A stretch of 55,608 nucleotides of DNA from Emmonsiellopsis sp. PD_33 (GCA_032988165.1 JANTQF010000227.1:1-55608); one strand, 5' to 3'. Counted from the stretch's first letter, positions 1 through 12,241 are shown. Translations and numbers: made by a program. The notes: generated by a model from the sequence alone, not told the origin.

Positions 1-325
1 TATATATATAGAGATTATAAGAATATTTATATTAACTAGTTATTAACTAGTAAATAACTGGTAAAATACCAGTTAAAATTTTATATGATATAATTAATAA
101 TTATTTAATTTTAATTTTAGTATTCTTTATGTAATAGCTTGTATTAATAAGAGGTCAGCTGACCATTTGACTGGTGCAGCACTAGGTCTTGCTTAACTTG
201 GTCAGCTGACCCTGCCTAGCGCGGTCAGCCAACCGATTCTCATGGTCAGGTGAACTGTACGCTCAATGGAGCCGTAAAATGCATCCGCAGCATTAACACA
301 TAAGTTTAAAAAAACGACCATCACA
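1..325. repeat. AT-rich edge and GGTCAG-containing repeats downstream of cwc24
   Basis: No gene is visible. Positions 1-150 are almost pure A+T and resemble the RIP-type block near 45-49 kb. From 153 the composition becomes mixed, and the 12-base palindrome GGTCAGCTGACC occurs twice (153-164 and 200-211), followed by partial copies starting GGTCAG near 222 and 244. This looks like the end of a decayed repeat abutting the 3' side of cwc24. The element type cannot be named from what is inside the window. Confidence 0.5.
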
Positions 326-1252
326 TCACTCATCATCACTACTAACTTCCTCCCCAGCCTCTATAGCCGCCTGCCGCCTCTTCTCCGCGCGTTCCCTCTT
401 CTTCTCTAGCAGTTTATTCAACTTCGACGCAGAATTGAATACCCCATTGGTCCCCGATCCACAGGCGGCACAGCTGGGATCCTTTCTATACCGCTTCAGC
501 GCACATGCCTCGCAAAAATAATGCCCACACTTCGTGATAACAGGGTGTTTGTATGCCTGCTCGCATATGATGCAGGCAAAAGGTATATTCTTCAACATCG
601 CCTCCTCCTCATCGTCCTCATCTTGGCCGCCTGCGCCATTGTTCCGATTGGCACTCGCAACCACCGTGCCACCCAAATTGATTTTCCCCTGCGTCACCTT
701 CTCCCACTCCCGATCCAGCTCCCATCCTTGCTTATAATCGCTTCGATCGTGGAGGAAGACGCAGTTATCCCCAAAACCACAGTATCCCGTCTTCTTGTAA
801 TCCTTGCACACGTCGGGGGCGAAATCGAGTGTCGTAGTCATGCGAACGTTTGTGGACGCAGCTTTCGTCGGGCCTACTTTGGCCTTTTGCTGTGTATCCT
901 CATCGTACCAGTTACTCGCTTTCGTGGCGTCGTTGGAGGCTGTGTTGAGAGGGATCTTGGGGTTTGCGGTCTGAGAGATGTTCGGGAAGAGCTCTGCGTC
1001 TGTTTTCGCGCTGTTGGTTTTGCTCTTTGAGCCGGCGGTTACGACTCCGGCGTGTTTTTGTCTCCGCTTTATTCTGTGCCCCGGGTTTGAATCGTCTTCT
1101 GAAAAGGAAGAGTCCGAGTCCGAGTCGTGGGCGGTTGGTTCTGGTGATGCTGGTCTTTTTCTAATATTCCCTTTTGGTCCCCTCTTTTTGAACGAGACGA
1201 CAGGCGCCGGAGGGGCGGCCTCCACTTCCGGCCCCTTCGATGGCTCAGTCAT
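326..1252 (-). CDS. cwc24: Pre-mRNA-splicing factor Cwc24 (CCCH + RING finger)
   Basis: Intronless, 308 residues. Cwc24 (RNF113A in animals) is a spliceosome component that binds near the 5' splice site around the first catalytic step. The N-terminal 140 residues are charged and low in complexity (Ser/Asp/Lys-rich), followed by a CCCH zinc finger (C149, C158, C164, H168), the linker GWELDREWEKV typical of the family, and a C3HC4 RING finger (C227, C230, C242, H244, C247, C250, C261, C264). The C-terminus is a Lys/Arg/Glu-rich helix. All eight RING ligands are present, so the protein looks functional. The start ATG at 1252 is the first in frame, and the length fits fungal Cwc24. It faces away from the gene at 1941, and the shared upstream region holds a perfect CACGTG palindrome. 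Confidence 0.93.
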   Translation of the reverse strand: MTEPSKGPEVEAAPPAPVVSFKKRGPKGNIRKRPASPEPTAHDSDSDSSFSEDDSNPGHRIKRRQKHAGVVTAGSKSKTNSAKTDAELFPNISQTANPKIPLNTASNDATKASNWYDEDTQQKAKVGPTKAASTNVRMTTTLDFAPDVCKDYKKTGYCGFGDNCVFLHDRSDYKQGWELDREWEKVTQGKINLGGTVVASANRNNGAGGQDEDDEEEAMLKNIPFACIICEQAYKHPVITKCGHYFCEACALKRYRKDPSCAACGSGTNGVFNSASKLNKLLEKKRERAEKRRQAAIEAGEEVSSDDE

Positions 1253-1498
1253 GCCGGAAGTAGCTTGCGCAGCTGTTGCGGTCGACTCGAAGGAATTGCG
1301 ATCTGGCCGATTTTCACAGACTCGGGGAAAAATATGTGAGGGCGCTGGATACCCAGAAAATGCAAATATGAATACAGTAATATATGTCCACCAGGGTAAA
1401 AAGAACAGTTTTCAAGGCTCAAGCGGAGGGAGAAATGGATGGTTGGTGGTCAACCGTCGTCTTGAGCAAGCGATGAGCTCCAGTCTGGTGGCAATTTG

Positions 1499-1512
1499 AT
1501 ATCACGTGATAT
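1499..1512. promoter_or_regulatory. 14-base palindrome with CACGTG core
   Basis: ATATCACGTGATAT is a perfect inverted repeat, 247 bases upstream of the cwc24 start codon and about 430 upstream of the divergent gene at 1941. TCACGTGA is the preferred site of Cbf1-type bHLH factors in ascomycetes. Use here is inferred from position and symmetry only. The rest of 1253-1940 holds no gene; the tract 1860-1940 just before the next start is pyrimidine-rich, as usual for fungal core promoters. Confidence 0.5.
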
Positions 1513-1940
1513 AATTCGCTGACTAATTGAAACCCATGGTCATGAAATCCAGCGAGCAGATGGCAACAAAAAGGGGGTAAAAGGGGTAATATTTTGCACA
1601 GATGGGTTTACAATTAACCGACTCCTTTGAATTTCAAGCTCTGATAAACTAGGTCTCTCAATCCCGGCTTTGAAACAAGACGATAACAGAACGGCATTCA
1701 ATAGTAGTATTACCACCGGCTTCATTCGCGATGAAGTTAAAATAAGCTCCCGGCAAACTAGGTTTCCCCACCGCCATTGAACCTCGGTATCCCGACAGAT
1801 AAAGTATATAAGCCTTATCAGATTCCGACCTCATCTATAAAATCAAGAAGCATTTAATTACTGCTTCATATCCCTTTGAACGCTTCGAAACACCTCCTTC
1901 TCCCATCCAACTTCCCCCCTCAACTACTAATCAGCCCATC

Positions 1941-2897
1941 ATGCCCCTCCTAACCCTCCACCTCCTAACCCTCCACCCCACCACCACCGCCAAATCCTTC
2001 GTCCACCAACTCCGCCAATCCCCCAATACCGAAGTCATCGTCGCCTCCCGTCCCCGCCACGTCGTCGTCCGCTCAAACATTCTAGACCAGAACCCCCTCC
2101 TAACCACCGACTGGGACCTCCTCGTCCTCCTCCGCTCACCCGACAACGCAATCCCCGCCTCCCTGCGCGCCTCCGCCGTGAAACGCGAGTACTCCGTGCA
2201 CGTGGGCATTCCGTCCAAGCTGCTCGCCACATTTCCGGCGCGAGATGCGAAATTGAAGCGTGAGGCGGCCGCGGCGCCGCTGACGGGGGCGTTGGATGCG
2301 GCGAGAGCCAAGCGGTCATCGCAGAGCCTGGAGCTGTCGCCGGATCTGGTTGAGTTTATGGATGAGTTGTTGAAGAGCCATAGGGGGCCTGTGACGATGT
2401 TGAATTTGTTGCATTTTCATGCCGGTGGGAAGGCGGAGTATTATAAATATGGACAGGTTGGTTTTTTGCGTGGGAGTTACTAGTACTTTATAGAGAAGGA
2501 AGGGCGGGGTTAAATTAACTAACTAATAATGTGGTAGGGTTTCGTCAAGGTTGCTGGTAAACGGGGTGGTGATGCGAAGCTTGTGGGGAATGTCGTGAAG
2601 CCTGCTGCGGGTCAGAGTGATTCTCGAGGGCCCTCGGAGAGGCCTGAGGGAGATTGGTGGAATGAGATTTCCATCGTGCATTATCCGTCTATTCGACACT
2701 TCTGCGACATGCTGGCAGGGCAGGATTATCAGGAGATCAATGCGAAGCATCGGTTGGGGGTAAGTCTACACTTTTCGTCGGTTATTTTCTATGGCATGTA
2801 AAGCTAATACATCCCCTGGCAGGCGCTGCGCGACACATTTCTCCTCTGTACTACTGAATTTGACGTAGAGACAGGGCCTGCTGGGGCAAAGCTCTAG
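1941..2897 (+). CDS. DUF1330-like dimeric alpha/beta-barrel protein
   Basis: Three exons: 1941-2456, 2538-2759 and 2823-2897, both introns in phase 0, giving 270 residues. Joining the exons keeps one open frame ending at the TAG at 2895-2897. The segment PVTMLNLLHFHAGGKAEYYKYGQ, interrupted by intron 1, resembles the start of the DUF1330/EthD-type ferredoxin-like fold ("MLNLLRF...G...Y..Y"). The later part, with WWNEISIVHYPSIRHFCDML, matches the second half of such domains, where a strand is followed by a helix carrying a conserved position for docking small molecules. The N-terminal 115 residues look like a first, diverged copy of the fold. Enzymatic activity and substrate are unknown. Codon use changes sharply along exon 1, C-rich at first and then G-rich. 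Confidence 0.75.
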
Positions 2898-3067
2898 GGT
2901 GCCCAAATGTCGGTTTTTCGATGTATGCTACAGACAAGGCTTGTTCAGAATTAAAATATGAATACTGTTCAATTCATAGACTAAAATATGGGATATGTCG
3001 CATATAGACCAGGAAAGATAACAATATATCGGCCGTAAGTCGTCAGCTGTGAGTTGACTACACATAT

Positions 3068-6000
3068 CTACTTATCCAGCAACTCGCGATACTTCCAGGC
3101 ATTCAACCTCACCCACTCATTAGGGCTTTCCTTCCACGACTCTATCAGGTCATTCAACTCATGCGAACGCTTCCTCTCCTTCGCATCCATTCGATCAAGA
3201 ACCGCGTGCGCCAGCTGGATCTTCAGACATCCAGTAAACGAGTCATGCTCTTCTGCAGGAATCCCTCCCAGAGCTAAAATACACGGCAGCCTATCCACTT
3301 CTGTTAAAGAACCGACAGCGTCGATAATATAGGTAAATTCTGCCTGGCAGGACGGAGATGCTGCGCACTTCTTAATCAGGTTGTCAAGCGCCAAGACAAA
3401 CACATCATGCCTGTCTGGTGATGGATGGTCAGTGTCCGGGAACGGAAGCAGTAGTGCCTGGAGCTGTAAACGCGATGGGAGAATTTTAGGACTCCGGGCT
3501 GGATCCTTCTGCCAAGCGGGCGTCCGAAGGCTCTCTACATCGGCAATTATTCGTTTGAGCACCGATCGACGTCTACCTTCGCTTTCCAGCTGCTTTGTCG
3601 AGGGATTACCGGAAGCGTGACGGGGTAGTACCGAAAGTGCAAGATTGAAAACACTCGATGATATTCGCAGGCCATCTTTACCATTCACAAAAGGCTCACG
3701 AATCAAGATTGCTGCCCGAGCACAGAACTCGTCCATCAAATCTTCATTGGTTATACCATCGCGTATGGCTGGTTTGGTATTTGAGCTAAGTTCGGTTTCG
3801 ATCTGCTCAAATGGACGGCAGGATCTTTGGCTTTCAATATAATGTCGCCAGTACTGTCCTGCCTCCGAGCTTTTCCAACGAGGGTTGCGGGAAGCCAATT
3901 TAGCCTCGATTCCGTGTAGCTTCCCACCCCTGAAGTATCTCAGAGCGAACGCACGATGGTAGGTACTAAGGTAGCTCTTCGGAAGATATTCCTTCCAAGT
4001 GGTGAAAACCATATATTCAAGGTTTCCAGAGGATATAAAGGGGCCGAAGTCTGTGATTGCTGCTTGTTCGGACGACAGTTCAAGCCCGCCGAGGAAAACT
4101 TTCATCCATCGATTGTGCTGCTTAGTCGATTTATCGAGAAATGGAAGAACGACATCTTGAACATAATCCGCATAACGGTTGGCAGGTATCATGGCTGAAG
4201 CCCCTGAGAGAAATAGGTCCGCTAGAGGCCTCTCTCTACTAATTGGCGGAGGAGAACCTCCTGCCTCTGCTTCAGTCCATTGTTTCTCGGATTTCGCAAC
4301 TCGTTCATTCGGAAGTTCACTAACTTCCATAGCGAAAGACACCAAATTATCGTATATTTCCCTGCTACATTCTGATTTCAAATCGCTGGCTTTCTGAAAC
4401 AACCCAAACAATGCGTGGATTGCCACAGTTCGTACATCGATATGGCTGCTGTTGACGAAAAGTGATCGCAGAATGTCGGAGCCAGCACGAAGGGACACGA
4501 AACCTCCTTCGATCAATTCGGCGACCATCTTGATAGTTGTAATCTTTATATGAACCTTTTTTTGCGGTGGTGGCGACTCTTTTGCTGGGCTACCATTTGC
4601 GGTCTTTTGTTTTTCCAGGTTGTCTACAACGAACGAGGCAAATTTTTCCACCATATCTTGAGCATTTCGGGAATCCAGGGATCGTCCTAAACGGATTGAT
4701 AGAACCCTCCGGTGCCACGACGAGTCATCTGGCATCTCAGCAACAACCTTCAGTCCCAAGTCAATGACTAATTGTGGTTGGTCGGATAGTGATAAAAGAG
4801 ACATCACTCTAAATGCAGTCGAGGCAGTTATCCCATACAGAGGGGCTTTGTCTGAGAGGGTGGTTAAGGTTGTAAGCAAAGAGAATGCCAAATCGCGCAA
4901 CAGGGATGCAGGCACAATGCTAACGAGATCTTCCAAAGCACCCGTTGCTGCTTGAACGGCATTTCGTTCCTTCTCTGTAGAAGATAGAAAATGATACCCT
5001 AGGTATAAGGCTGGGTACCGAGGAGACACACTATCCGGAAACGGGGTAGAGAGCAATTTGATCGATCCAGCCAACGTTGTGTTGATAAATAGAATTGCGG
5101 ATGCTACAAGTGCGTCTTTGATTTGAGCAGGTAACCTCTGCACGTCGTCCGTTGTTGTCCAGATAGTGCCTCGAGTTGGTCTTACTGTCGCAGGCCAGGG
5201 TTTAATTCGGGCGAATGGGTCTAATGCGTTTGTGTAGCGTGCACGTATTGCCTCTATGCTCACACGACATTGAAGAATGTTTTCATTTGCGACAGGCTGT
5301 TTTTTGGGTGCTGGGGCCTCCTGGAAGTCAGGGAGAACGTCCCATTCTACCGGTCCGGAATCAATCGACGTTGATATTTCTGGTAAGGGTAAACATGGCA
5401 GCCGTGGGGGCGGCCGAAGAATGGATACCACTTTCCAAAGTGAATGGCTATCAGCAATTTCGGTAATCCACGCCTTGAACCCCCCTAGACATTCAAGGTC
5501 TCCAGAGAGCACTTGTGAATAATGAGTCCAAACTCGTAGTACAGCCGCACATTGCTCGGCATAGTTCCCATGCAAGGCGTATGCGGACAGTGCATATGGC
5601 AGGCTGTCGACGAACCGCCCAATTGAAGATGTCTCGTCTGGTATCGACATAAGACAGGTCTCTCGTTCTGCGTAAACAATATCCTTCACCCTAGCCGTCA
5701 CATAGGGAAAAGCCTTAGGATTTTTCAATGCCCACGTGGTCCACTCAACATAGGGGAGAAGATATTGGACAGGTAATCCTTTCGGCCAGCCTTTCCCCAA
5801 AACGATCACTGATGCGTCCCTATCCACTCGCCACTGAGCCCATAACTCATCTCTCTTTCGCACGTAATCATCGATGAGCCTCATCAGATACGGGCTCGCT
5901 AAATTTGGGGGGAGAGAATCAAGAGGGTACAGGCAGAGGGGACCTTGCAAATGGGCCCATCCAAGTTTCTCATTTCCTTGCTCCATGCCCATACGTTCGA

Positions 6001-8247
6001 ATTTCAACAGAATTGGTATCAAGGAACCAATTAGCATATCCGCTAGGTCAGTGTGGCTCCCAAGGTTTAATCGATCAAGAGCTGAAAGCTTTTTCATTCG
6101 CGTCATGAAAACTTCAATAATCAAGGAGCCGACGCCCTCGTACTGACTAAGAGGAACATTAGGCTCTCGGAGTCTCCAAACCGCTGTGTCGATGTGTTTT
6201 GAGAGGATCGAGTTGGCTTGGTTGACAAGGGTAGCATAGGAAGCAAGCGACTTTGGGCGTTGATTAGATTGGAGGGAGGACACGCAAGATAAAACCCCTG
6301 CGTGCTTTCTATAGTAGAATAACTGTTGACGGAGGCATTTGTCGACGATCTATGAGGGTATAAAGTCAATACTTTGTGTAAATAAGCGTTGCATGATACA
6401 TGGAAGATAGACTTACCGGATCCCGTAAAAAGCGCGAGGACCACGTTATGACATGGTCCAAAACATCGATCGATTGCGATAGTATGGCAATACTTACCGC
6501 ACGCTCTGCCCAGACATTTCTTTCCTCAGCATCTCTATTCCGCTCGGCCTTTTGCTTGGCTATTTCCAGCACTATAAAGAGGCGGGATTAGTGATGGTAC
6601 AATGAGTAGATGGGGTATTGTTAACGCACGCTTGTAAGTCTCGACATAATCGTTTGAACCGTCCTCAGCCTCCCATCTTACCCTTAACGCGCCCTCTCTA
6701 AGCCAGTCCAGGTCGTCCGCATAGCAGTTTAGTCCGAGATGTCCTGCATTACAACCCGGACCCGTAATTATCCTCTTCGATGGATCTACACTAGCCGCCC
6801 TCTCAAATAACCACCGCGCATCTGCACTAGGGAGTTGGGCCAAAAGTCCAACACCCCAAGTCAAACCACCCCAATCTTTCTTAGTCGCCGAAGGCGAATC
6901 TAAATCCACGTGTACCCCTCGCAAGTTGCGGGTTAAGATCTTGATCAACGGCAATTTCGCCGCGCATATCAATTTTGTGTTGAAAGACAGTTTAAATTTG
7001 TCGTAAATAAACTTATCGAGATCCGGGCTCGAAATTACTTGTGCCGGAATTTTCTTCACTATCCCCACGACCATGTCCTGAAGAACATCCCTATTTTCCG
7101 CCTTGGGATGCGAGGGATGAGAGAAAAACTGGTTCCAGGCGCTAGGAGAGACATCCGTAGGAATTGATCGTTCTGAGCAAACAGCAATAGCCCAAAGCCG
7201 TACCACTTTGGCTGGGAACAGGTGCCAATCTTTTCTCGAGTCCATCTGGCATCGCGATAGGACAAGTTTCATGTAGGAGAGTATATAGCTGAAATCCACC
7301 TTCTTTTGCTCCGCCTTGTCGAGAACCTCGCCTGCGTATTTCAAAATATCGTGATTTGGGAATTGAACGTTGGATATCTTATTTCCATCGACGGAGTGGA
7401 GGAGATCGAAGAAAAACCGCATTCCAGGAGGAATCTTTGATGATCCCACAGCGATTTCAAATTGACTTTCGTACGGGGCATAGGATGATATAAAATCGGG
7501 AAGGCGTGATCTTAACAATTCTTCTCTCACCTCATTGCGAACTTGAACGGTGCCGACTGCAATTTTCCGCAGGAGCCCAAGGTGTGAGGAGGCTAAACGC
7601 GGGATCAGATCAGTCGCAGAGAATTTCTGAGGGAGCGATGGCTGTGAAAGGCACCAAATGATAAATTCTTCGCTGCACGACTGGATTAACGGAAGCAGCT
7701 CCTTTACTAGGGGCGGCCCTGTGGAACGATGCGTAGGGGATGACTCGCCCTGGCGTGGGGACACCTGGAGAGTAGGAATGAGAGATTGGATGACCCTCTC
7801 GATGCCCTTTGCAATAACTCGATCCCTCGAGAGACTACATTTTCTCAGTTTCTTTGCGAGGTAAGTGGCGGTTTGCACGCCAACTGCATTAAAAATCTCG
7901 ATAAGCCCATCACTTCCACCTAGAGCCTCCCAGACGTCTGCCCTAGACTTCTCCGTTCGGAGGGATTGGATTAATGTATTCACAGCAACACGGCGAACGT
8001 CACGGGATACCGGATCAAGCAACGCAAGCTTCAAGATGTGCGGCGAGGACTGTACCACATTGGGCAGCCATATCTCAAAAATTAGAGGAGGTATAGCACC
8101 TCTATGGACGAGGTCAAGGAGTCGGATCGTGATGGCTTCGTTCCTGTCCGTGGCAGTCGGTGCATCGAGGCCCCGGAGGTACGAATGGAGTTCCCTGGGG
8201 TGCTTGGGGAGTAGGACCTCCGGAGTAAGCTGCTTATGCATATCCAT
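3068..8247 (-). CDS. Large helical-repeat (HEAT/ARM-like) protein of unknown function
   Basis: Three exons on the minus strand: 8247-6630, 6571-6417 and 6349-3068. The splice phases (1, then 0) join into one frame of 1684 residues. The sequence is almost entirely amphipathic helix with Leu-rich repeats of about 35-45 residues and no recognisable catalytic motif, as in HEAT/ARM scaffolds. Two landmarks are PKHPRELHSYLRGLD near the N-terminus and a Ser/Pro/Lys-rich linker around residues 1160-1180. There is no signal peptide or clear membrane span. Its size and scaffold character recall ribosome-biogenesis or transport scaffolds such as Urb1, but I see no diagnostic motif and do not assign it. 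CACGTG lies 140 bases upstream of the start (8387-8392). Confidence 0.8.
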
Positions 8248-9127
8248 GGTATATTGTATTTTGTTAACGGATGGATGTTTCTGACTCAGGGCTGAAGTTG
8301 CTGAAATATATGCTACCAGTAATTAGTAGTTAACTAACTAACTAACTAGTTAGTTCCAAGGTTAGTTAACTTAGGGCTAGACCTATCACGTGTGCTGATG
8401 CTGGCGCTATGGACATGTTGGATACTACTAGTACTAGTAACAGCCAACAAAGTGAGACTTCAAGTTCTCATATCATGGAACAAATCCCTAGGGGTGGGAG
8501 AACATATCTGTTGTCCCGAGAAAACTCAGGCAGATTGAGTAAGGCCAAATAGTGGTCACTTCGGAGCCTAAAAGCTGGCGACCTTCGATATCAGACTTCG
8601 CTGATCCACGGTTATTTGAGTCCTGGCATAGTTAGTACTAACTAGAATGCATCAACGGGTCGCAATCACTGATTTGTCGATGGGGGATGTGTGATCGGAA
8701 CTCATAATTCATTCTCGGCTGTGACCAGATTTATTTTATGCTCACGTTTACCCTACTTTCTTCTCTCCGTCGCCAGTTCAAACGCGAGGTAAGGCGACAG
8801 CATTTCCTGAAGTCGAAGGATTTCGCTGACGATGACGTGGACAGATTTAATCCACGAATCCTCAAAATCATCCAGTCTCCAAGCGCAAAGATGACTGGAC
8901 GCCGGGTTATTGAAATAACCCTTTGCGGAGGCTCGAGCTCCTGGAAACATTCGCTGATGGAGGCATCGTCAACTTTACCACATAACTCTGCAACTGCCTG
9001 TCTACTATCTTAGGCTGCAGCGGGAGTTATAATGCTTGCCTTCCCCCAAGGTTCAGGGGTACTCCAATACCCCATTCCGATCAGGCGACGATTGGCTCCA
9101 TCCAGAGAAAAGGCCGACGGATGAACC
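8248..9127. other. Intergenic region between two divergent genes
   Basis: No convincing gene. It holds a short TAAC tandem run (about 8331-8348), a CACGTG at 8387-8392, and mixed sequence leading to the BTB gene. A 91-codon open frame at 8738-9013 has no family resemblance and is judged to be chance. Confidence 0.5.
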
Positions 9128-10162
9128 ATGGACAAGGAACCGACGGTACATAAAGTCGCAGAGCCCCTGAGGAATAATCCGAGGCCTCCCAGGAGGAACG
9201 AAAGCGACGGCAATCGAAACGAAGGGGTCGACGATACCCTTGCGGCAAGAGTGGCATCGGTTGAAGAGCCACTAGATTTCACAATATCGGGTATCAACTG
9301 CGAGTTCCAGGTCCATACCAGTATCATATGCAAAAGTTCACGATTTTTCCACAAAGCTGTGGCCGGGGAATTCAAGGTATGTGAATATTTTTTTCAAAAC
9401 CCTTTCGGACTAGGGATTATAAACTCCTCCTATAGTGAATGACATGATCCGGCATCTAATGTTCGTTAGGAATCACTATCAAAAAGGGTTCATTTGCCCG
9501 AGGAGGACGTCAGTACAGTGGAATTGTTAGTCTCGATTCTGTACGGAGTTGAACAATCTTATTGGTCAGAACTTTGGATAAAAGTAAACTGCGATGTTGC
9601 CAATTCGACAAGCAATACCACCATGGCCTCTGCCGCTGTGGAATCCCTCGAGCCTGTGATGGCGGCAGATGGGCAGAGTCCAAGAATCCCGCAACGAGAT
9701 TTCGGCGTCAGAATCCTCCGTATATACGGCCTCGTTGATAGATATGACATAACCTGGCTCCAATCCTGGGCAAGGGCCGAGGTCCTTCGCTGGGCCAGGA
9801 CGAATGCTCGAAACGACGGCTTCATTGAGGTCGTCTGGGAAATATTCCGATGCGAAACAGGCTACTATTATGACCTCATCGACGAGGTTTCCCTTATCCT
9901 CATGGAAAATGTAGATTCATGGGTCGACAACAGCATGTTTCAGCAGCTGATGGAGGAATGTGGAGATTTTGCCTTGGAGGTGTTCCGATATATCGGGCAG
10001 AGAGACAAACTCATTGAGATGTCATCATCAATGTACACTTCTTTGGAAGAATTGCAAAAGATTGGAGGCACCCAGATGGTGCATGAGGCGGTTAACCGGA
10101 TGTGGAGGATTAATCGGAGCGTGGAAGAGGCCATCCAGCAGGGCGTCAAGGTCGAAAATTGA
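9128..10162 (+). CDS. BTB/POZ-domain protein
   Basis: Two exons, 9128-9376 and 9470-10162, with an intron in phase 0 (donor GTATGT, acceptor TTAG), giving 313 residues. Residues about 45-120 read as a BTB fold: LDFTISGINCEFQVHTSIIC..SRFF.KA..GEFKES, then LPEEDVSTVELLVSILYG. This is the usual pattern in the large family of fungal BTB proteins ("VHSFVLCSRSEYF..ACKG.FKE...L.EDDP..VE.ml.fLYt"). The remainder is helical and resembles the BACK-like tail of these proteins. Such proteins dimerise and may serve as Cullin-3 adaptors, but the target is unknown. A 35-residue Arg/Asn/Asp-rich extension precedes the domain. The break at residue 83 falls inside the BTB domain, as is common in the family. 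Confidence 0.85.
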
Positions 10163-10472
10163 GATCTCTTCCGTGTCCTTTTTGACCTGTAGACTCATTT
10201 TATCTCCTTCTATCGCCGCATATTAGTACTGATATATTGTATTGTGTGTATTAGGTGACAGCGTAGAAATCAAAATTTTGAAAAGATGTAGTCTGCTCAG
10301 TGCTGGGAAGCTTTAAGAATTTTGATCCGCGGTTCAACTCGCGAACTATTTATTCCCTAGGCGCTAGTCCGCTTAAACAAAGCCTGAAAATGACCCATTT
10401 CTTAAGCAGAGTTTAGTTAAAGCAACGGACAAACAAGCCTTGAAACATCCCCACACCCACGAAATCCATCAA
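10163..10472. other. Intergenic region between convergent genes
   Basis: About 310 bases between the BTB gene and the acetyltransferase, which converge. Nothing beyond the likely 3' untranslated regions is seen. Confidence 0.5.
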
Positions 10473-11245
10473 TCAATCAGCTGCTTCATCAAGCGCCAAC
10501 GTGTTCGAGTTTGGCTCCCTCCGCATCAAAGAATACTCAATATCCCACTTTCCCATAACCATCCTGGAGGGCTCAACATCATCAAAGCCATGGTGGAGGT
10601 ATAGATTATGTGCTTCGACGGACGACTCGAGCCAGATAGGCACCATCAGACGGTCGGCCAAATCGCGACCCCATTTCACCAGCTGGCTGCCGATTCCTCT
10701 CCCTTGAAACCCGGGTAGGACGAAGAGGGTTTCTAGAACTAGAAATGGCAATCACTCGTAAGTCGATAATACTTACCCAAAAAAAAAGACCAGAACAGAG
10801 GGATAGATAATACTTATGAAAATCAAGCCGAAAGATCGGAAGCAAGAAACTCACAGATATGCCCCTCCTTGACATTCCTCAACCTCCGCGCCACAATATC
10901 AGTTATCATCGCCGCGAGGATGCGCTTATCCTCCGCATCCTCCAACCAGCCCATCTCGGCATCTGGTTCCGTCTTTTCCAACGGAACATATGTAGGCTTC
11001 ACCTTGTAATTGGCCACGCCAAGGATCTTTCGCTCGTTGTTGACATCAATGACCTTCAGCCACACCGAGTTACTCTGCGTCAGATACCCGTCCACACACT
11101 GCTGCTTGAATATTTCGCGGTTTCGCGGGGTGTTGCTGCCACGGTGGAGGCCGCAGAATGGTTCCTCAGCGAATGCGCGGTAGTGACCGTCGATGATCTC
11201 GTCCCAGTCTGAGAGATCGATTTTCGTCAAGAGGAGGTTTGCCAT
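10473..11245 (-). CDS. GNAT-family N-acetyltransferase
   Basis: Two exons on the minus strand, 11245-10855 and 10738-10473, with an intron of 116 bases in phase 1, giving 218 residues. The acetyl-CoA binding motif A is intact: LFVLPGFQGRGIGSQL with Q142-G-R-G-I-G147, preceded by the beta-4 strand and followed by VPIWLESSVEAHNLYLHHGF, the standard motif B ("LESS..g..lY...GF"). The first half (DWDEIIDGHYRAFAEEPFCG) matches the N-terminal helix pair of fungal GNAT proteins. It should transfer acetyl from acetyl-CoA to an amine, but the substrate cannot be read from sequence. An in-frame ATG at 11338 would add 31 residues rich in Lys/Thr; I chose 11245 because conservation-like sequence starts there. 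Confidence 0.88.
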
Positions 11246-11338
11246 GTTATTATGTATGTTATTACCGGTTCGGATGATTTTCTTTGTCGAGGTTCGAATC
11301 TTGTCCGTTTGGCTGGGACGGGCTGGTTGGTGGCTCAA

Positions 11339-12241
11339 AATAAGGAAAAATGCAGGTGCCTACCCAGGTAAAGATTCCCCCGCCTTGATCGCCTTTTAGT
11401 GGCCTTTGAAAGTTGAAACCCTCTGCCTCGTAACTCTTAAGAACACTTGGCCCCAGGGTTCAAGGATAATATTAATTTTGGGATTCCTGCAGGGCGTAGA
11501 GACTTGGCCTCGTCTTCAAATTCAGGGCCAAGAATATCGTTCACACATACTAACTGTTTGCAGAAAGAAAGAAAAAGGGGGGAAAATAGCAATGTTCTGC
11601 AGGTGAGCCATATCCAAGTATCAGATTGGTGTAACAATAGAGTTCGTGTTTCTGTCTGTCTGATTATTTCATATCTGACCTAACAAATGATCTTTCTTTG
11701 TTTGAGCCTTGGCCATAGCCCTGAGGATAGTTCCATCGATGCGTCTGTTGGTATATCAACCCTTCAGATAGTTGCCGAACGCGGCGTGTTATCGACTGCC
11801 TGGCATACATACGGTTTTCGTGATCTTTGCTGAGCATGCCCACGAACCCTGACCGGTGGAACTGGACTGCTTTCCAATCTCTTGGGCTAATACTGCCATC
11901 CGCCCTATTGGTGTGCTCTAGGGTCCGGAAGAAAACGCTGTTTCGTTTGCTAACGGTGTGAAGATATCAAAATCAAACAGCGCCCTTACTGGTGGTTCAT
12001 CCGTGGCTCATTTTTTGTCCTTGCATAACGTTTTGACGAAAATGTCAGATGTGATATGCCCCGCATGCATCTCAGGCGCCACCGTTAGGGCAGCATGGCA
12101 GCAGCAAGACGGGGCAAGGCGGAGCAAGGCGTTACTGTCGATTCAATTTGAATGGTGGAATGAGGAACCAGTCAGTCAGTGGTTCTTCAATCGCCCAATC
12201 GGTCACCAAGCACTTTTTTATTACCCAGAATTTTCATTTCC
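11339..12241. other. Intergenic region without a recognisable gene
   Basis: Several short open frames on both strands have no coding-like composition or family resemblance. A T-arm-like GGTTCGAATC at about 11289-11299, just to the left, lacks the rest of a tRNA. Confidence 0.45.

Noticed and set aside
978..1499. Plus-strand frames opposite cwc24
   Set aside because: They are antisense to a well-supported zinc-finger gene and arise from its codon pattern.
11285..11302. GGTTCGAATC resembling a tRNA T-arm
   Set aside because: No matching acceptor stem, D-arm or anticodon arm lies at the right distance; it sits in the leader of the acetyltransferase gene.
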